A DNA stretch of 64,000 nt from Streptomyces zaomyceticus (GTDB taxonomy: Bacteria; Actinomycetota; Actinomycetes; Streptomycetales; Streptomycetaceae), in assembly GCF_014656215.1 (NCBI RefSeq), contig NZ_BNBZ01000007.1, forward strand, positions 1 to 64,000, read 5' to 3'. Below, one piece after another: positions 44,334 through 54,271 of the stretch. A program made the position numbers and the translations under genes. Position 1 is the stretch's first letter. The number at the start of each line of letters is the position of its first letter. Under the pieces are notes generated by a model that saw only the letters and a list, made by a program, of their open reading frames with translations, was not told the DNA's origin and did no database searches.

Positions 44334-44370
44334 AGGCCCCGCCGTACCGGACTGCGGTACGACGGGGCCT
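44334..44370. terminator. Bidirectional terminator between the DUF389 gene and glmM
   Basis: AGGCCCCGCCGTACCG pairs with CGGTACGACGGGGCCT, interrupted by a single C-A mismatch, with a 5-nt loop. It lies between convergent genes. Confidence 0.78.
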
Positions 44371-44398
44371 CCATGCGCATGACGGTGCTTCAGAAAGG

Positions 44399-45757
44399 TT
44401 AGCCCAGCGCCGACTTCACGACATCCGCGAGGCGCTGCGCGACCGCGCGCGCCTGCTCGATGTCGGCGGCCTCGACCATGACGCGGACCAGCGGCTCGGT
44501 GCCGGACGGGCGCAGCAGGACACGGCCGGTGGAGCCGAGCTCCTGCTCGGCGGCGGTGACGGCGGCGGCGAGGTCTCCGGAGGTCTTCACCCGGGCCTTG
44601 TCGACGTCCGGGACGTTGATGAGGATCTGCGGCAGCCGCTCCATCACCCCGGCGAGGTCCGCGAGGGACTTGCCGGTGGCGGCGACGCGGGCGGCCAGCA
44701 TCAGACCGGTGAGGGTGCCGTCGCCGGTGGTGGCGTGGTCGAGCACGATGACGTGCCCGGACTGCTCGCCACCGAGCGCGTAGCCGTGCTCCTTCATGGA
44801 CTCCAGGACGTAACGGTCGCCGACCGCCGTCTGGACGAGGTTCAGGCCCTCGCGCTCCATGGCGAGCTTGAAGCCCAGGTTGGACATGACGGTGGCGACG
44901 ACGGTGTCCCCGCGCAGCGCACCGGCCTCGCGCATGGCGAGGGCGAGCACGGCGAGGATCTGGTCGCCGTCGACCTCGTTGCCCGCGGCGTCCACCGCGA
45001 GGCAGCGGTCGGCGTCGCCGTCGTGGGCGATGCCCAGGTCGGCGCCGTGCTCGACGACGGCGGCCTTCAGCAGCCCGAGGTGGGTGGAGCCGCAGCCGTC
45101 GTTGATGTTGAGGCCGTCCGGCTCGGCGCCGATGGTGACGACCTGGGCGCCGGCCCGGGCGAAGGCCTCGGGCGAGACGCGGGCGGCGGCGCCGTGGGCC
45201 TCGTCGAGGACGACCTTGAGACCGTCGAGCCGGTTGGGGAGGACGGACATCAGGTGCGCGACGTACGTCTCGAAGCCCTCGTCGTAGTCACGGACCCGGC
45301 CGACACCGGCACCGGTCGGGCGCTCCCAGGGGGCGCCGGTGCGGTGCTCCTCGTAGACGGCCTCGATCTTGTCCTCGAGGTCGTCGGCGAGCTTGTGGCC
45401 ACCGCGCGCGAAGAACTTGATGCCGTTGTCGGGCATGGCGTTGTGGCTGGCGGAGAGCATCACACCGAGGTCGGCGCCGAGGACGCCGGTGAGGTGGGCC
45501 ACGGCCGGGGTCGGCAGGACGCCGACGCGCAGGACGTCGACGCCGGCGCTGGCGAGCCCCGCCACGACGGCGGCCTCGAGGAACTCTCCGGACGCGCGGG
45601 GGTCACGGCCGACCACGGCGGTCGGCCGATGGCCCTCGAAGGTGCCCGCCTCGGCGAGCACGTGCGCCGCCGCGACCGACAGGCCGAGCGCGAGCTCCGC
45701 CGTGAGGTCCGCGTTGGCGACACCGCGTACGCCGTCCGTGCCGAAGAGTCGTCCCAC
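44399..45757 (-). CDS. glmM: Phosphoglucosamine mutase
   Basis: This 452-residue enzyme converts glucosamine-6-phosphate to glucosamine-1-phosphate. It begins [15 protein letters not shown]. The phosphoserine loop is [18 protein letters not shown] (Ser near residue 104), the metal loop is [13 protein letters not shown], and the sugar-binding segment is [19 protein letters not shown]. The phosphate site [15 protein letters not shown] lies near the C-terminus. It is leftward and convergent with the DUF389 gene. The rpsI operon terminator lies between it and rpsI. Confidence 0.96.
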   Translation of the reverse strand: MGRLFGTDGVRGVANADLTAELALGLSVAAAHVLAEAGTFEGHRPTAVVGRDPRASGEFLEAAVVAGLASAGVDVLRVGVLPTPAVAHLTGVLGADLGVMLSASHNAMPDNGIKFFARGGHKLADDLEDKIEAVYEEHRTGAPWERPTGAGVGRVRDYDEGFETYVAHLMSVLPNRLDGLKVVLDEAHGAAARVSPEAFARAGAQVVTIGAEPDGLNINDGCGSTHLGLLKAAVVEHGADLGIAHDGDADRCLAVDAAGNEVDGDQILAVLALAMREAGALRGDTVVATVMSNLGFKLAMEREGLNLVQTAVGDRYVLESMKEHGYALGGEQSGHVIVLDHATTGDGTLTGLMLAARVAATGKSLADLAGVMERLPQILINVPDVDKARVKTSGDLAAAVTAAEQELGSTGRVLLRPSGTEPLVRVMVEAADIEQARAVAQRLADVVKSALG

Positions 45758-45816
45758 AGCTGTCCTCCGAGAAATACGTGCCCAAGCTGATGAAAGAAAA
45801 AGGGGTTATGAAAAAA

Positions 45817-45857
45817 CGTACGCCCCGACGGCACGGGCAGTGCCGCCGGGGCGTACG
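45817..45857 (-). terminator. Terminator of rplM-rpsI with a U-tract
   Basis: CGTACGCCCCGACGGCAC pairs with GTGCCGCCGGGGCGTACG, with one mismatch and a 5-nt loop. On the minus strand it is followed by six consecutive T, so this is an intrinsic terminator. It is 20 nt past the rpsI stop. Confidence 0.9.
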
Positions 45858-45876
45858 AAAGCAGGCGAGCAGGCGA

Positions 45877-46389
45877 TTAACGCTTGCTGTACTGCGGAGC
45901 CTTACGGGCCTTCTTGAGACCGGCCTTCTTGCGCTCGACCGCACGGTCGTCGCGGGAGAGGAAGCCGGCCTTCTTCAGCGCCGGGCGGTTGTTCTCGACG
46001 TCCGCCTCGTTCAGCGCACGGGCCACGCCGAGGCGCAGGGCGCCGGCCTGACCGGAGACACCGCCACCCGCGATGCGGGCGATGACGTCGTAGCGGTTGT
46101 CGAGCTCGAGCACCTTGAAGGGCTCGTTGACTTCCTGCTGGTGCACCTTGTTGGGGAAGTAGTCCTCAAGGGTGCGACCGTTGATCTTCCACTTGCCGGT
46201 GCCCGGAACGATCCGGACGCGGGCGATGGCGTTCTTGCGACGGCCCAGGCCGGCGGCCGGCTGCGGGTCGCCGAAGCGGGACGCGAGCGACTCGGAGGTG
46301 TACTCACCCTCGACGAGCTCGGTCTCGGTGGTGTACTCCTCAACGCCCTCGAACTCGTCGACGGGGGTCTCGGGGGTGGTCTCGGCCAC
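45877..46389 (-). CDS. rpsI: 30S ribosomal protein S9
   Basis: This 170-residue protein has an S9 core ([46 protein letters not shown]) and the universal C-terminal [18 protein letters not shown] that reaches the decoding centre. An acidic 35-residue N-terminal extension ([23 protein letters not shown]) precedes the core, typical of Streptomyces S9. It follows rplM by 44 bp and ends the operon with an intrinsic terminator. Confidence 0.97.
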   Translation of the reverse strand: MAETTPETPVDEFEGVEEYTTETELVEGEYTSESLASRFGDPQPAAGLGRRKNAIARVRIVPGTGKWKINGRTLEDYFPNKVHQQEVNEPFKVLELDNRYDVIARIAGGGVSGQAGALRLGVARALNEADVENNRPALKKAGFLSRDDRAVERKKAGLKKARKAPQYSKR

Positions 46390-46433
46390 GATGCTCCTCA
46401 GATTTCTTTCGTTCTTAGGGGGTGTGGCCGGAA

Positions 46434-46877
46434 CTACTGCGCGACCTGGGTGATCTCGAACGGAACCGGCTGCTGCGCAGCGTGCGGGTGGTTCTCGCCC
46501 GCGTAGACCTTCAGCTTCGAGATCATCTGACGGCCCAGGGTGTTCTTGGGGATCATGCCCTTGATGGCCTTCTCGACGGCCTTCTCGGGGTTCTTGGAAA
46601 GCAGCTCGTCGTAACGGACGGAGCGCAGACCACCCGGGAAGCCGGAGTGGCGGTAAGCCAGCTTCTGGGTCTTCTTGTTGCCGGACAGGTGGACCTTGTC
46701 AGCGTTGATGATGATGACGAAGTCGCCCATGTCCATGTGGGGCGCGTAAACCGGCTTGTGCTTGCCTCGCAGGAGGTTCGCAGCCGTGGTCGCCAGACGG
46801 CCCAGGACGATGTCCTGCGCGTCGATGATGTGCCACTGGCGAGTGACATCGCCGGGCTTGGGGCTGTACGTACGCAC
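46434..46877 (-). CDS. rplM: 50S ribosomal protein L13
   Basis: This 147-residue L13 starts [20 protein letters not shown] and carries the RNA-binding segments [20 protein letters not shown] and [22 protein letters not shown]. Length and sequence are typical. It is the first gene of rplM-rpsI. The 385 bp upstream contain only repeats and presumably its promoter; an autoregulatory leader was not evident. Confidence 0.97.
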   Translation of the reverse strand: MRTYSPKPGDVTRQWHIIDAQDIVLGRLATTAANLLRGKHKPVYAPHMDMGDFVIIINADKVHLSGNKKTQKLAYRHSGFPGGLRSVRYDELLSKNPEKAVEKAIKGMIPKNTLGRQMISKLKVYAGENHPHAAQQPVPFEITQVAQ

Positions 46878-47262
46878 TTCGTAGCCTTCGCTTCTTCAGT
46901 GGATGGAGTCCAGACACACCTGAAGCGATCATGCAGCTGGGGCCTGCACTGCCGGGACACCGCCCGTATGCGAGCCACTGGTAACTGCTCCAGGGAACCT
47001 GCGTAAGGGCCTTTCGCGTGAAACGACGAAGCCACTACGCATAACAAACGGCAACACTACCCGCGCCACCCCGGACGGGTCAAAACGCCGCGGGCCACCG
47101 GACCCGACCGCCGAGGTCACCGCCCCCGACCACCGCCGGTCCCCGGTCGACCGGGGAACACCGACGTCCGACCACCCACCGCCGACCGCCGACGGCCGAC
47201 GGCCCGCCAACGGTCGACCGCCGACGGCCGACCACCCACCGCCGACCGCCGACCGCCCGAGG
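46878..47262. repeat. 385-bp gap upstream of rplM with tandem repeats
   Basis: The rplM-proximal part (46878-47060) is less GC-rich and should contain the rplM promoter. From 47100 to 47262 degenerate copies of GACCGCCGACGGCCGAC fill the gap. The string CCGAGGTCACCGC occurs at 47111 and again at 47257, where it contains the ABC-F gene's stop codon. No gene is supported. Confidence 0.6.
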
Positions 47263-48885
47263 TCACCGCGCGCGCTCGACCCGCCGCTCGTCCCACACCG
47301 GCTCCGTCGTCTCCCGGACGACCCCGTCCGAGCCGAAGACCAGGAAGCGGTCGAAACTCTTCGCGAACCAGCGGTCGTGGGTCACGGCGAGCACCGTCCC
47401 GTCGTACGCCTCGAGACCGTCCTGCAGGGCCTCCGCCGACTCCAGGTCCAGGTTGTCCGTCGGCTCGTCGAGCAGCAGCGCCGTGGTGCCCGCCAGCTCC
47501 ATGAGCAGGATCTGGAACCGCGCCTGCTGCCCGCCCGAGAGCTTGTCGAATGGCTGGTCGCCCTGCCGCTCCAGCTCGTACCGGCGGAGCATCGACATCG
47601 CACCGCCCCGGTCCTTGGCGTGCTCCGTCCACAGGATGTCGACGAGCGGCCGTCCGGTGAGCTCCGGGTGCGCGTGGGTCTGCGCGAAGTGCCCCGGCAC
47701 CACCCGGGCGCCCAGCTTCCAGGCACCCGTGTGGGCGACCGTCGGATCCCCCGCGAGCAGCCGCAGGAAGTGTGACTTGCCCGACCCGTTCGAGCCGAGG
47801 ACGCCGACCCGCTCCCCGTAGAAGATCTCCAGCGAGAACGGCTTCATGAGACCGGTCAGCTCAAGGTTCTCGCAGGTCACGGCGCGGACACCGGTCCGGC
47901 CGCCGCGCAGCCGCATCTTGATGTCCTGCTCGCGCGGCGGCTCGGGCGGCGGACCCGCCTCCTCGAACTTCCGCAGCCGCGTCTGGGCGGCGGCGTACCG
48001 CGAGGCCATCTCGTGGCTGACCGCGGCGGCCTGCCGCAGGTTGACCACCAGCTTCTTCAGTTGGGCGTGCTTCTCCTCCCAGCGCCGCTTCAGCTCCTCG
48101 AAGCGGGCGAACCGCTCGCGCCGGGCCTCGTGGAAGGTGTCGAAACCGCCGCCGTGCACCCAGACGTCCGAGCCGGCCGGGCCGGGCTCGACCGCGACGA
48201 TCTTCTGCGCGCCCCGGGAGAGCAGCTCCCGGTCGTGCGAGATGAACAGCACGGTCTTACGGGTCTCCCGCAGCCGCTCCTCCAGCCAGCGCTTGCCGGG
48301 GACGTCGAGATAGTTGTCCGGCTCGTCGAGGAGCAGCACCTCGTCGGAGCCGCGCAGCAGGGACTCCAGGACGAGCCGCTTCTGCTCACCGCCGGAGAGC
48401 GTCCGCACCTCCCGGAACTGCGCCTTCTCGTACGGCATGCCGAGCGCGGCCATGGTGCAGATGTCCCAGAGCGTCTCCGCCTCGTACCCCTGCACCTCGG
48501 CCCAGTCGCTGAGGGCCTGCGCGTACCCCATCTGCGCGGCCTCGTCGTCGACGGTCATGATCAGGTGCTCGGCCTCGTCGACGGCCTTCGCGGCCTCCCG
48601 GATCCGGGGCTGGGCCACCGATACCAGCAGGTCACGGACGGTGGACTCGTCCCGCACGGAACCGACGAACTGCGGCATCACACCGAGTCCGCCGCTGACG
48701 GTGACGGAGCCGCCGTGCGGCTGGAGCTCCCCGGAGATCAACCGGAGCAGTGTGGTCTTGCCGGCGCCGTTGGCCCCGACGAGGGCGACGACGGCGCCCT
48801 CCCCCACCCGGAAGGAGGCGTCCCCGAGCAGGACCCTCCCGTCGGGAAGGTAGTACTCAAGATGCGCGGCCTCGACATGTCCCAT
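47263..48885 (-). CDS. ABC-F family ATPase
   Basis: This 540-residue soluble protein has two nucleotide-binding domains and no membrane segment. Walker A motifs are GANGAGKTTLLRL and GSNGSGKSHFLRL; signature motifs are RTLSGGEQKRL and DKLSGGQQARF; each Walker B has DEP (LLLDEPDNYLDVP, LLLDEPTDNLD). The linker (about 230-320) is charged and helical (RRWEEKHAQLKKLVVNLRQ). ABC-F proteins act on the ribosome as translation factors or give resistance to ribosome-targeting antibiotics. The second start codon, MGHVEAAHLEYY at 48885, is preferred over an ATG three codons upstream. It lies between ribosomal genes. Confidence 0.92.
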   Translation of the reverse strand: MGHVEAAHLEYYLPDGRVLLGDASFRVGEGAVVALVGANGAGKTTLLRLISGELQPHGGSVTVSGGLGVMPQFVGSVRDESTVRDLLVSVAQPRIREAAKAVDEAEHLIMTVDDEAAQMGYAQALSDWAEVQGYEAETLWDICTMAALGMPYEKAQFREVRTLSGGEQKRLVLESLLRGSDEVLLLDEPDNYLDVPGKRWLEERLRETRKTVLFISHDRELLSRGAQKIVAVEPGPAGSDVWVHGGGFDTFHEARRERFARFEELKRRWEEKHAQLKKLVVNLRQAAAVSHEMASRYAAAQTRLRKFEEAGPPPEPPREQDIKMRLRGGRTGVRAVTCENLELTGLMKPFSLEIFYGERVGVLGSNGSGKSHFLRLLAGDPTVAHTGAWKLGARVVPGHFAQTHAHPELTGRPLVDILWTEHAKDRGGAMSMLRRYELERQGDQPFDKLSGGQQARFQILLMELAGTTALLLDEPTDNLDLESAEALQDGLEAYDGTVLAVTHDRWFAKSFDRFLVFGSDGVVRETTEPVWDERRVERAR

Positions 48886-48941
48886 GAGGTGCATTGTCGC
48901 CGCCCGCGTCGGCTCGGCCCAACCGGTTTAGGATGCGCGGC

Positions 48942-49946
48942 ATGAGCTTTGGGGGACCGCAGTGGCCGCAGGAGCCGCAGCAGGGCGGGCAACAGGGGTA
49001 CGGACAGCCGCCGCAGGGACAGCAGGGGTACGGGCAGCAACAGCCCGGCTTCGGGCAGCAGCAGGGCTACGGACAGCAGCCGCCGGCCTTCCCGGGGGCG
49101 CAGGGGGCGCAGGGGTCCCAGGATCCCTTCCCGGGCGCCCAGGGCGGCGGCGGGACACCTGACTGGGGCGCCCTGGCCGATGCCTCGGCCTCCCGCAACC
49201 GGCGCAAGCGCTGGCTGATGATCGGCGGCGGCGCGCTGGCCGCCCTGGTCGTCGGCGCGATCGTCGCCACCGCCGTGGTGGCCACCGGCAAGAAGAACGA
49301 CGAGGCCAAGAACGGCGGGGGCCCGACCGGCACGGCCTCCCCCACCGCCTCGGCGACCCCCGAGCCGACCTTCTCCTCGGTGGCGCCGCCGCCTCCGCCG
49401 AACCCGAAGGACTACATCTCGGACCCGAAGAAGGACAAGGCTCCGATCTCCGCGGAGGGCCTCTTCCCGGGCAAGAAGCTGACCATGAACAAGCGCCCGT
49501 ACAAGAAGGGCGCCACCTCGGCGACCAGCGACTGCGCGGCCGTCACCCAGGGCGGCCTCGGCGCCGTCCTGAAGAAGAACGGCTGCCAGAAGGTGCTCCG
49601 CGCCACCTATGTGAAGGACGGCGTGGCGATCACCGTCGGCGTCGCCGTCTTCCCGTCGGAGGCCGCGGCCCTGAAGGCGAAGAACCAGGCCACCGGCGGC
49701 ATCGCCCCGCTGGCCGGCGCGGGCGTGGGCGATTTCTGCCGCGCGACGGTCTGTCTGCGCCGCTCGAACTCGGTCGGCCGCTACGCGTACTTCACCCAGG
49801 CCGGCTTCGCCAACGGCAAGAAGGTCACCAAGGCCGACAAGCCGGTCTTCCAGGCCAGCGACGACCTGGGGACCTTCGCCTTCAACCAGATCTACGCCCG
49901 CGGCCGCGCCCAGGCCTCAGCAGCAGCCGGCGCTCCCGGGGAGTGA
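48942..49946 (+). CDS. Proline/glutamine-rich membrane protein
   Basis: This 334-residue protein has an N-terminal 80-residue low-complexity region of repeated [13 protein letters not shown] units (residues 5-75), one transmembrane segment ([23 protein letters not shown]) and an extracytoplasmic domain of about 200 residues ([20 protein letters not shown]..., [29 protein letters not shown]). That domain contains four cysteines ([18 protein letters not shown]), suggesting disulfides. The function is unknown; similar Q/P-rich single-pass proteins are common in Streptomyces. The ATG at 48942 follows AGGA. The 3' end overlaps convergent truA by 30 bp. Confidence 0.8.
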   Translation: MSFGGPQWPQEPQQGGQQGYGQPPQGQQGYGQQQPGFGQQQGYGQQPPAFPGAQGAQGSQDPFPGAQGGGGTPDWGALADASASRNRRKRWLMIGGGALAALVVGAIVATAVVATGKKNDEAKNGGGPTGTASPTASATPEPTFSSVAPPPPPNPKDYISDPKKDKAPISAEGLFPGKKLTMNKRPYKKGATSATSDCAAVTQGGLGAVLKKNGCQKVLRATYVKDGVAITVGVAVFPSEAAALKAKNQATGGIAPLAGAGVGDFCRATVCLRRSNSVGRYAYFTQAGFANGKKVTKADKPVFQASDDLGTFAFNQIYARGRAQASAAAGAPGE

Positions 49947-50774
49947 CCGCTTGTTCCTGGCCTCCAGATTGCGGGCGGCCAGGAGCTCGTCGGCCGGGTA
50001 GCCCACCTCTTCGAGGGTGAGGCCGTGCGGCCGCACGACGTGCACGGCGGAGTCACGGACGCCGGCCGCGAGGACCTTGCCCGGCCAGTCCACCGGCCGG
50101 TGCCCGTCGCCGACGAAGAGCAGGGCGCCGACCAGCGAGCGGACCATGTTGTGGCAGAAGGCGTCGGCCTTCACGGTGGCTTCCATCACACCGTCCGCGC
50201 GCCGCTCCCAGCGCAGCTCCTGGAGCGTGCGGATGGTGGTGGCACCCTCGCGCTTCTTGCAGTACGCGGCGAAGTCGTGCTCGCCGACGAGCGCGGCGGC
50301 GGCCTCGTTCATGGCGTCCATGTCGAGGGCCCAGTCGTGCCAGAGCACATGCCCGCGCAGCAGCGGGTCGACCCCGCCGGGGTTGTCGGTGACGCGGTAC
50401 GCGTAGCGGCGCCAGATCGCCGAGAACCGGGCGTTGAAGCCGCTGGGGGCCTCGGCGACGGACCAGACGCGCACATCGTGGGAGAGGCGCCCCGCGAGCC
50501 GCCTGAGCAGCTTGTCGTGGTGCTCGGCCCACAGCTCGACGGGCAGGTCGACATGGGCGACCTGGCCGCGGGCGTGCACCCCGGAGTCGGTCCGGCCGGC
50601 CACCGTCAGCTCGTACGTCTCCTTGGACCGGGTCACGGTCCGCAGGGCGTCCTCGATGTCCCCCTGCACGGTCCGCCGGCCCCCGGCCTGCTTGGCCCAG
50701 CCGGAGAAGTCCTTGCCGTCGTACGACAGGTCAAGCCGAACCCGTACGAACCCGTCCTGCACGTCATCGCTCAC
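49917..50774 (-). CDS. truA: tRNA pseudouridine(38-40) synthase
   Basis: This 285-residue TruA has the catalytic aspartate in [19 protein letters not shown] and conserved segments [16 protein letters not shown] and [19 protein letters not shown]. It starts [26 protein letters not shown], the usual actinobacterial start. It follows the rpoA-rplQ operon on the same strand, but a strong hairpin at 50802-50831 separates it from rplQ. Its 3' end overlaps the convergent membrane-protein gene. Confidence 0.95.
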   Translation of the reverse strand: MSDDVQDGFVRVRLDLSYDGKDFSGWAKQAGGRRTVQGDIEDALRTVTRSKETYELTVAGRTDSGVHARGQVAHVDLPVELWAEHHDKLLRRLAGRLSHDVRVWSVAEAPSGFNARFSAIWRRYAYRVTDNPGGVDPLLRGHVLWHDWALDMDAMNEAAAALVGEHDFAAYCKKREGATTIRTLQELRWERRADGVMEATVKADAFCHNMVRSLVGALLFVGDGHRPVDWPGKVLAAGVRDSAVHVVRPHGLTLEEVGYPADELLAARNLEARNKRSLPGSAGCC

Positions 50775-50801
50775 GCGGAGATCCTCTCAAACACACGGGA
50801 A

Positions 50802-50831
50802 CGGGCCCGCACCCCAGGGGGTACGGGCCCG
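50802..50831. terminator. Terminator between rplQ and truA
   Basis: CGGGCCCGCACCCC pairs with GGGGTACGGGCCCG, with one mismatch and a small loop. It follows the rplQ stop by 24 nt and closes the long ribosomal/rpoA transcript. Confidence 0.8.
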
Positions 50832-50854
50832 CACACGAGAAACGTCGGGAACGC

Positions 50855-51322
50855 TTACGCGTCCTTCGACTCCTCGGCGGCCTCGGTCTTGGCGGCCTCG
50901 TCGGCCTCCTTGACGGCGCGCACGGTGGCGGCCTCGGCCTCGGCGACGGTCGCCTTCTTGGCGATCTCGCCCTCGACCAGCTCGATCACGGCCATCGGGG
51001 CGTTGTCGCCACGACGGTTGCCGATCTTGGTGATACGGGTGTAACCACCCGGACGCTCCGAGTAACGCGGGGCGATCTCGGTGAAGAGGGTGTGGACGAT
51101 GCCCTTGTCGGTGATCGTCTGCAGCACCAGGCGACGGTTGTGGATGTCGCCCTTCTTCGCCTTGGTGATCAGGCGCTCGGCGACCGGACGCAGGCGACGG
51201 GCCTTGGCCTCGGTCGTGGTGATGCGGCCGTGCTCGAAGAGCGACTTCGCCAGGTTGGCGAGGAGCAGCTTCTCGTGCGCGGCGGAACCGCCGAGGCGGG
51301 CACCCTTCGCGGGACGCGGCAT
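50855..51322 (-). CDS. rplQ: 50S ribosomal protein L17
   Basis: This 155-residue L17 starts [34 protein letters not shown] (ATG at 51322), with [21 protein letters not shown] in the family core and an acidic/alanine-rich C-terminal tail ([27 protein letters not shown]), common in actinobacteria. It follows rpoA by 162 bp, a gap that contains a long palindromic repeat. Confidence 0.96.
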   Translation of the reverse strand: MPRPAKGARLGGSAAHEKLLLANLAKSLFEHGRITTTEAKARRLRPVAERLITKAKKGDIHNRRLVLQTITDKGIVHTLFTEIAPRYSERPGGYTRITKIGNRRGDNAPMAVIELVEGEIAKKATVAEAEAATVRAVKEADEAAKTEAAEESKDA

Positions 51323-51389
51323 GGTGTTTCTCCTTGTGATCTGCACCGGCCGTATGAGGTACCGATGTCAGTGTCCGAGCGGGCGGTCA

Positions 51390-51460
51390 CCCGTCGGAGA
51401 CCCCGCGCCCCAGAGGGGCGCGGGGAACTGCGTGACCGGCCGGAGCCGGCCCGCAGCCAA
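51390..51460. repeat. Palindromic intergenic repeat between rpoA and rplQ
   Basis: CCCCGCGCCCC (51401-51411), loop AGA, GGGGCGCGGGG (51415-51425), then GAACTGCGTGACCGGCC. This combination of hairpin and GAACTGCG tail is, from memory, a very common dispersed intergenic repeat in Streptomyces genomes. It lies inside an essential operon and could modulate readthrough. Confidence 0.6.
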
Positions 51461-51484
51461 ATCTGGACCGTCGGGCCCGAGCGA

Positions 51485-52507
51485 TCAGTACTGCTCGGTC
51501 TCGACGAAGCCGGCGTCCGCGTCGTCGTCCGCGCCGAAGGCGTCGGCGGCGGCGGTCGGGTCGAAGCCGGGGGGCGAGTCCTTCAGCGCGAGGCCCATAC
51601 CGGCCAGCTTCGCCTTGACCTCGTCGATCGACTTCGCACCGAAGTTGCGGATGTCGAGCAGGTCCGCCTCGGAGCGCGCCACGAGCTCGCCCACGGAGTG
51701 GATGCCCTCACGCTTGAGGCAGTTGTACGAACGAACGGTGAGCTCGAGCTCCTCGATCGGCAGCGCGAGGTCGGCGGCGAGGGCGGCGTCCGTGGGGGAC
51801 GGGCCCATGTCGATGCCCTCGGCGTCGATGTTGAGCTCGCGCGCCAGACCGAACAGCTCGACCAGGGTCTTACCGGCGGACGCCATGGCGTCACGCGGGC
51901 GCATGGCCTGCTTGGTCTCGACGTCGACGATCAGCTTGTCGAAGTCGGTGCGCTGCTCGACACGGGTCGCCTCGACCTTGTACGTGACCTTGAGCACCGG
52001 GGAGTAGATGGAGTCGACCGGGATACGGCCGATCTCCTGGCCCGCCTGCTTGTTCTGCACGGCGGAGACGTAGCCGCGACCGCGCTCGACGGTCAGCTCC
52101 ATCTCCAGCTTGCCCTTGCCGTTGAGCGTGGCGAGGACGAGGTCGGGGTTGTGCACCTCGACACCGGCCGGGGGCGCGATGTCGGCGGCGGTGACCAGAC
52201 CCGGGCCCTGCTTGCGCAGGTACATCACGACCGGCTCGTCGTGCTCCGAGGAGACGACCAGCTGCTTGATGTTGAGGATGAGGTCGGTCACGTCCTCCTT
52301 GACGCCCGGCACGGTGGTGAACTCGTGCAGGACACCGTCGATGCGGATGCTGGTGACAGCGGCACCCGGGATCGAGGAGAGGAGGGTACGGCGGAGGGAG
52401 TTGCCGAGGGTGTAGCCGAAGCCCGGCTCCAGCGGCTCGATCACGAACCGGGAGCGGAACTCGTCGACGACCTCTTCGGTCAGCGAAGGACGCTGAGCGA
52501 TCAGCAT
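51485..52507 (-). CDS. rpoA: RNA polymerase alpha subunit
   Basis: This 340-residue alpha subunit has an N-terminal domain for RNAP assembly ([28 protein letters not shown], partly quoted) and a C-terminal domain (about 245-310) that contacts UP elements and activators ([45 protein letters not shown]). The C-terminus continues with an acidic tail ([19 protein letters not shown]). It starts [20 protein letters not shown]. It follows rpsK after a hairpin and precedes rplQ, the standard order. Confidence 0.98.
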   Translation of the reverse strand: MLIAQRPSLTEEVVDEFRSRFVIEPLEPGFGYTLGNSLRRTLLSSIPGAAVTSIRIDGVLHEFTTVPGVKEDVTDLILNIKQLVVSSEHDEPVVMYLRKQGPGLVTAADIAPPAGVEVHNPDLVLATLNGKGKLEMELTVERGRGYVSAVQNKQAGQEIGRIPVDSIYSPVLKVTYKVEATRVEQRTDFDKLIVDVETKQAMRPRDAMASAGKTLVELFGLARELNIDAEGIDMGPSPTDAALAADLALPIEELELTVRSYNCLKREGIHSVGELVARSEADLLDIRNFGAKSIDEVKAKLAGMGLALKDSPPGFDPTAAADAFGADDDADAGFVETEQY

Positions 52508-52576
52508 GTCTGTATTCCTTCAGTCGTGGACGCCCACTATTTGACGCCCTACGGAGTTGTTGCTACTGCAAGAGTA

Positions 52577-52609
52577 CGGGCGGCACGGTCCGAAGAGCCG
52601 TACCGCCCG
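52577..52609 (-). terminator. Hairpin between rpsK and rpoA
   Basis: CGGGCGGCACGG pairs imperfectly with CCGTACCGCCCG around a 9-nt loop, starting 25 nt past the rpsK stop. It may attenuate readthrough into rpoA. Confidence 0.6.
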
Positions 52610-52633
52610 AATTCTGTGTCAAGCAGCCGTGCG

Positions 52634-53038
52634 TCAGACGCGGCGGCGCTTGGGGGGACGGCAGCCGTTGTGCGGCGTGGGGGTGACGTCCTGGATCGAA
52701 CCGACCTCGAGGCCCGTGGCCTGGAGGGAGCGGATCGCGGTCTCGCGGCCGGAGCCCGGACCCTTGACGAAGACGTCAACCTTGCGCATGCCGTGCTCCT
52801 GCGCGCGGCGGGCGGCCGACTCGGCGGCCATCTGCGCGGCGAACGGGGTCGACTTGCGCGAGCCCTTGAAGCCGACGTGGCCGGCGGAGGCCCAGGAGAT
52901 CACGTTGCCCGAGGGGTCCGTGATCGAGACGATCGTGTTGTTGAACGTGCTCTTGATGTGCGCGTGGCCGTGAGCGACGTTCTTCTTTTCCTTGCGGCGC
53001 ACCTTCTTGGCAGCGCCCTGACGACCCTTGGGGGGCAT
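52634..53038 (-). CDS. rpsK: 30S ribosomal protein S11
   Basis: This 134-residue S11 starts [38 protein letters not shown] and contains [30 protein letters not shown] and the C-terminal [18 protein letters not shown] that lies near the platform. All quoted blocks match the family (each given only in part). It lies 66 bp after rpsM. No S4 gene follows; in Streptomyces rpsD is elsewhere, which fits. Confidence 0.97.
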   Translation of the reverse strand: MPPKGRQGAAKKVRRKEKKNVAHGHAHIKSTFNNTIVSITDPSGNVISWASAGHVGFKGSRKSTPFAAQMAAESAARRAQEHGMRKVDVFVKGPGSGRETAIRSLQATGLEVGSIQDVTPTPHNGCRPPKRRRV

Positions 53039-53104
53039 CTATATCTCCTACGGGAGGTGGTCGGTCCTACAGCGAAGACCGCTTGGTCAAGCGTCCGCTG
53101 AGGA

Positions 53105-53485
53105 CTACTTCTTGCCCGGCTTCTTCTTGCCGGCGATGGCGCGACGCGGGCCCTTGCGGGTACGAGCGTTCGTGCTGGTGCGCTGGCCGCGGACGGGCAG
53201 GCCACGACGGTGGCGCAGACCCTGGTAGCAGCCGATCTCGACCTTGCGGCGGATGTCGGCGGCGACCTCGCGACGGAGGTCACCCTCGGTCTGGAGGTTG
53301 GCGTCCACGTACTCGCGGATCTTGACGAGGTCTTCCTCGGCAAGGTCGCGGACACGGGTGGACGGGTTCACGCCGGTCGCGGCGAGAATCTCCTCGGACC
53401 GGGTACGCCCGATGCCGAAGACGTAGGTGAGTGCGACCACCACACGCTTTTCGCGCGGGATGTCAACACCGGAAACGCGTGCCAT
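53105..53485 (-). CDS. rpsM: 30S ribosomal protein S13
   Basis: This 126-residue S13 starts [21 protein letters not shown] and has the helix-two-turn-helix segment [20 protein letters not shown] plus the basic [26 protein letters not shown] tail that touches P-site tRNA and helix 38 of 23S rRNA. It follows rpmJ after 204 bp. Confidence 0.97.
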   Translation of the reverse strand: MARVSGVDIPREKRVVVALTYVFGIGRTRSEEILAATGVNPSTRVRDLAEEDLVKIREYVDANLQTEGDLRREVAADIRRKVEIGCYQGLRHRRGLPVRGQRTSTNARTRKGPRRAIAGKKKPGKK

Positions 53486-53689
53486 TCAATGGCTCCTGTG
53501 TTCTCGGGGGTCTCTGCAGAACCGCTCCCGACCGCCGACTCCCCGAAGATTCGAGGAGTGGTACGTCCGGGTCCCCGGCCCCCGCCGGAGGTGCCGTCAA
53601 CCGTGGAACACGGCCCGACGGGCTCTGCGTATGTACGTATTGCTATGCGTCGCGCGAAGAACTGCGAAATGCAGGTCGGTCGGCGTGCG

Positions 53690-53803
53690 TCAGCCCTGGC
53701 GCTGCTTGTGGCGCAGGTTGTCGCAGATGACCATGACCCGGCCGTGACGGCGGATCACCTTGCACTTGTCGCAGATCTTCTTGACGCTCGGCTTGACCTT
53801 CAT
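53690..53803 (-). CDS. rpmJ: 50S ribosomal protein L36
   Basis: A 37-residue protein, [20 protein letters not shown] then [17 protein letters not shown]. The C-x2-C-x12-C-x4-H pattern shows the zinc-ribbon (C+) form. It sits between infA and rpsM, as in most actinobacteria. Confidence 0.96.
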   Translation of the reverse strand: MKVKPSVKKICDKCKVIRRHGRVMVICDNLRHKQRQG

Positions 53804-53866
53804 GGGATGTGAGGTTCTCCGGGTCAGTGCCACCACCCGCGCACGGAGGCGGGGTGCGGGCAAGAT

Positions 53867-54088
53867 CTACTTGTACCGGTAGACGATCCGGCCACGCGTC
53901 AGGTCATAGGGAGAGAGCTCCACCACGACCCGGTCGTCCGGAAGGATTCGGATGTAGTGCATCCGCATCTTGCCGGAGATGTGCGCGAGGACCTTGTGAC
54001 CGTTCTGGAGCTCCACCTTGAACATGGCGTTCGGGAGGGACTCGATCACGGTGCCCTCGATTTCGATGGCACCTTGCTTCTTGGCCAC
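53867..54088 (-). CDS. infA: Translation initiation factor IF-1
   Basis: This 73-residue OB-fold protein binds the 30S A site during initiation. It starts at GTG 54088 and reads [41 protein letters not shown], and ends [12 protein letters not shown], matching IF-1 along its length. It opens the infA-rpmJ-rpsM-rpsK-rpoA-rplQ group. The 183-bp gap back to map should contain its promoter. Confidence 0.97.
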   Translation of the reverse strand: MAKKQGAIEIEGTVIESLPNAMFKVELQNGHKVLAHISGKMRMHYIRILPDDRVVVELSPYDLTRGRIVYRYK

Positions 54089-54271
54089 GCTTCGCCTTTC
54101 GAATCGGCTACCTTGATCGACTCTCGCCGCCGTATGCGGACACACGGGTACACGAGAGCCGACGCATCAGTCTACGTCAGGCCCCAGGAAAAGACGAATC
54201 GGGAAGTCTGCCCACCCCGACTGATCCTTACGCAAGGCACCACGCCGTAGAAATTCCACACCGCTCCGCCA

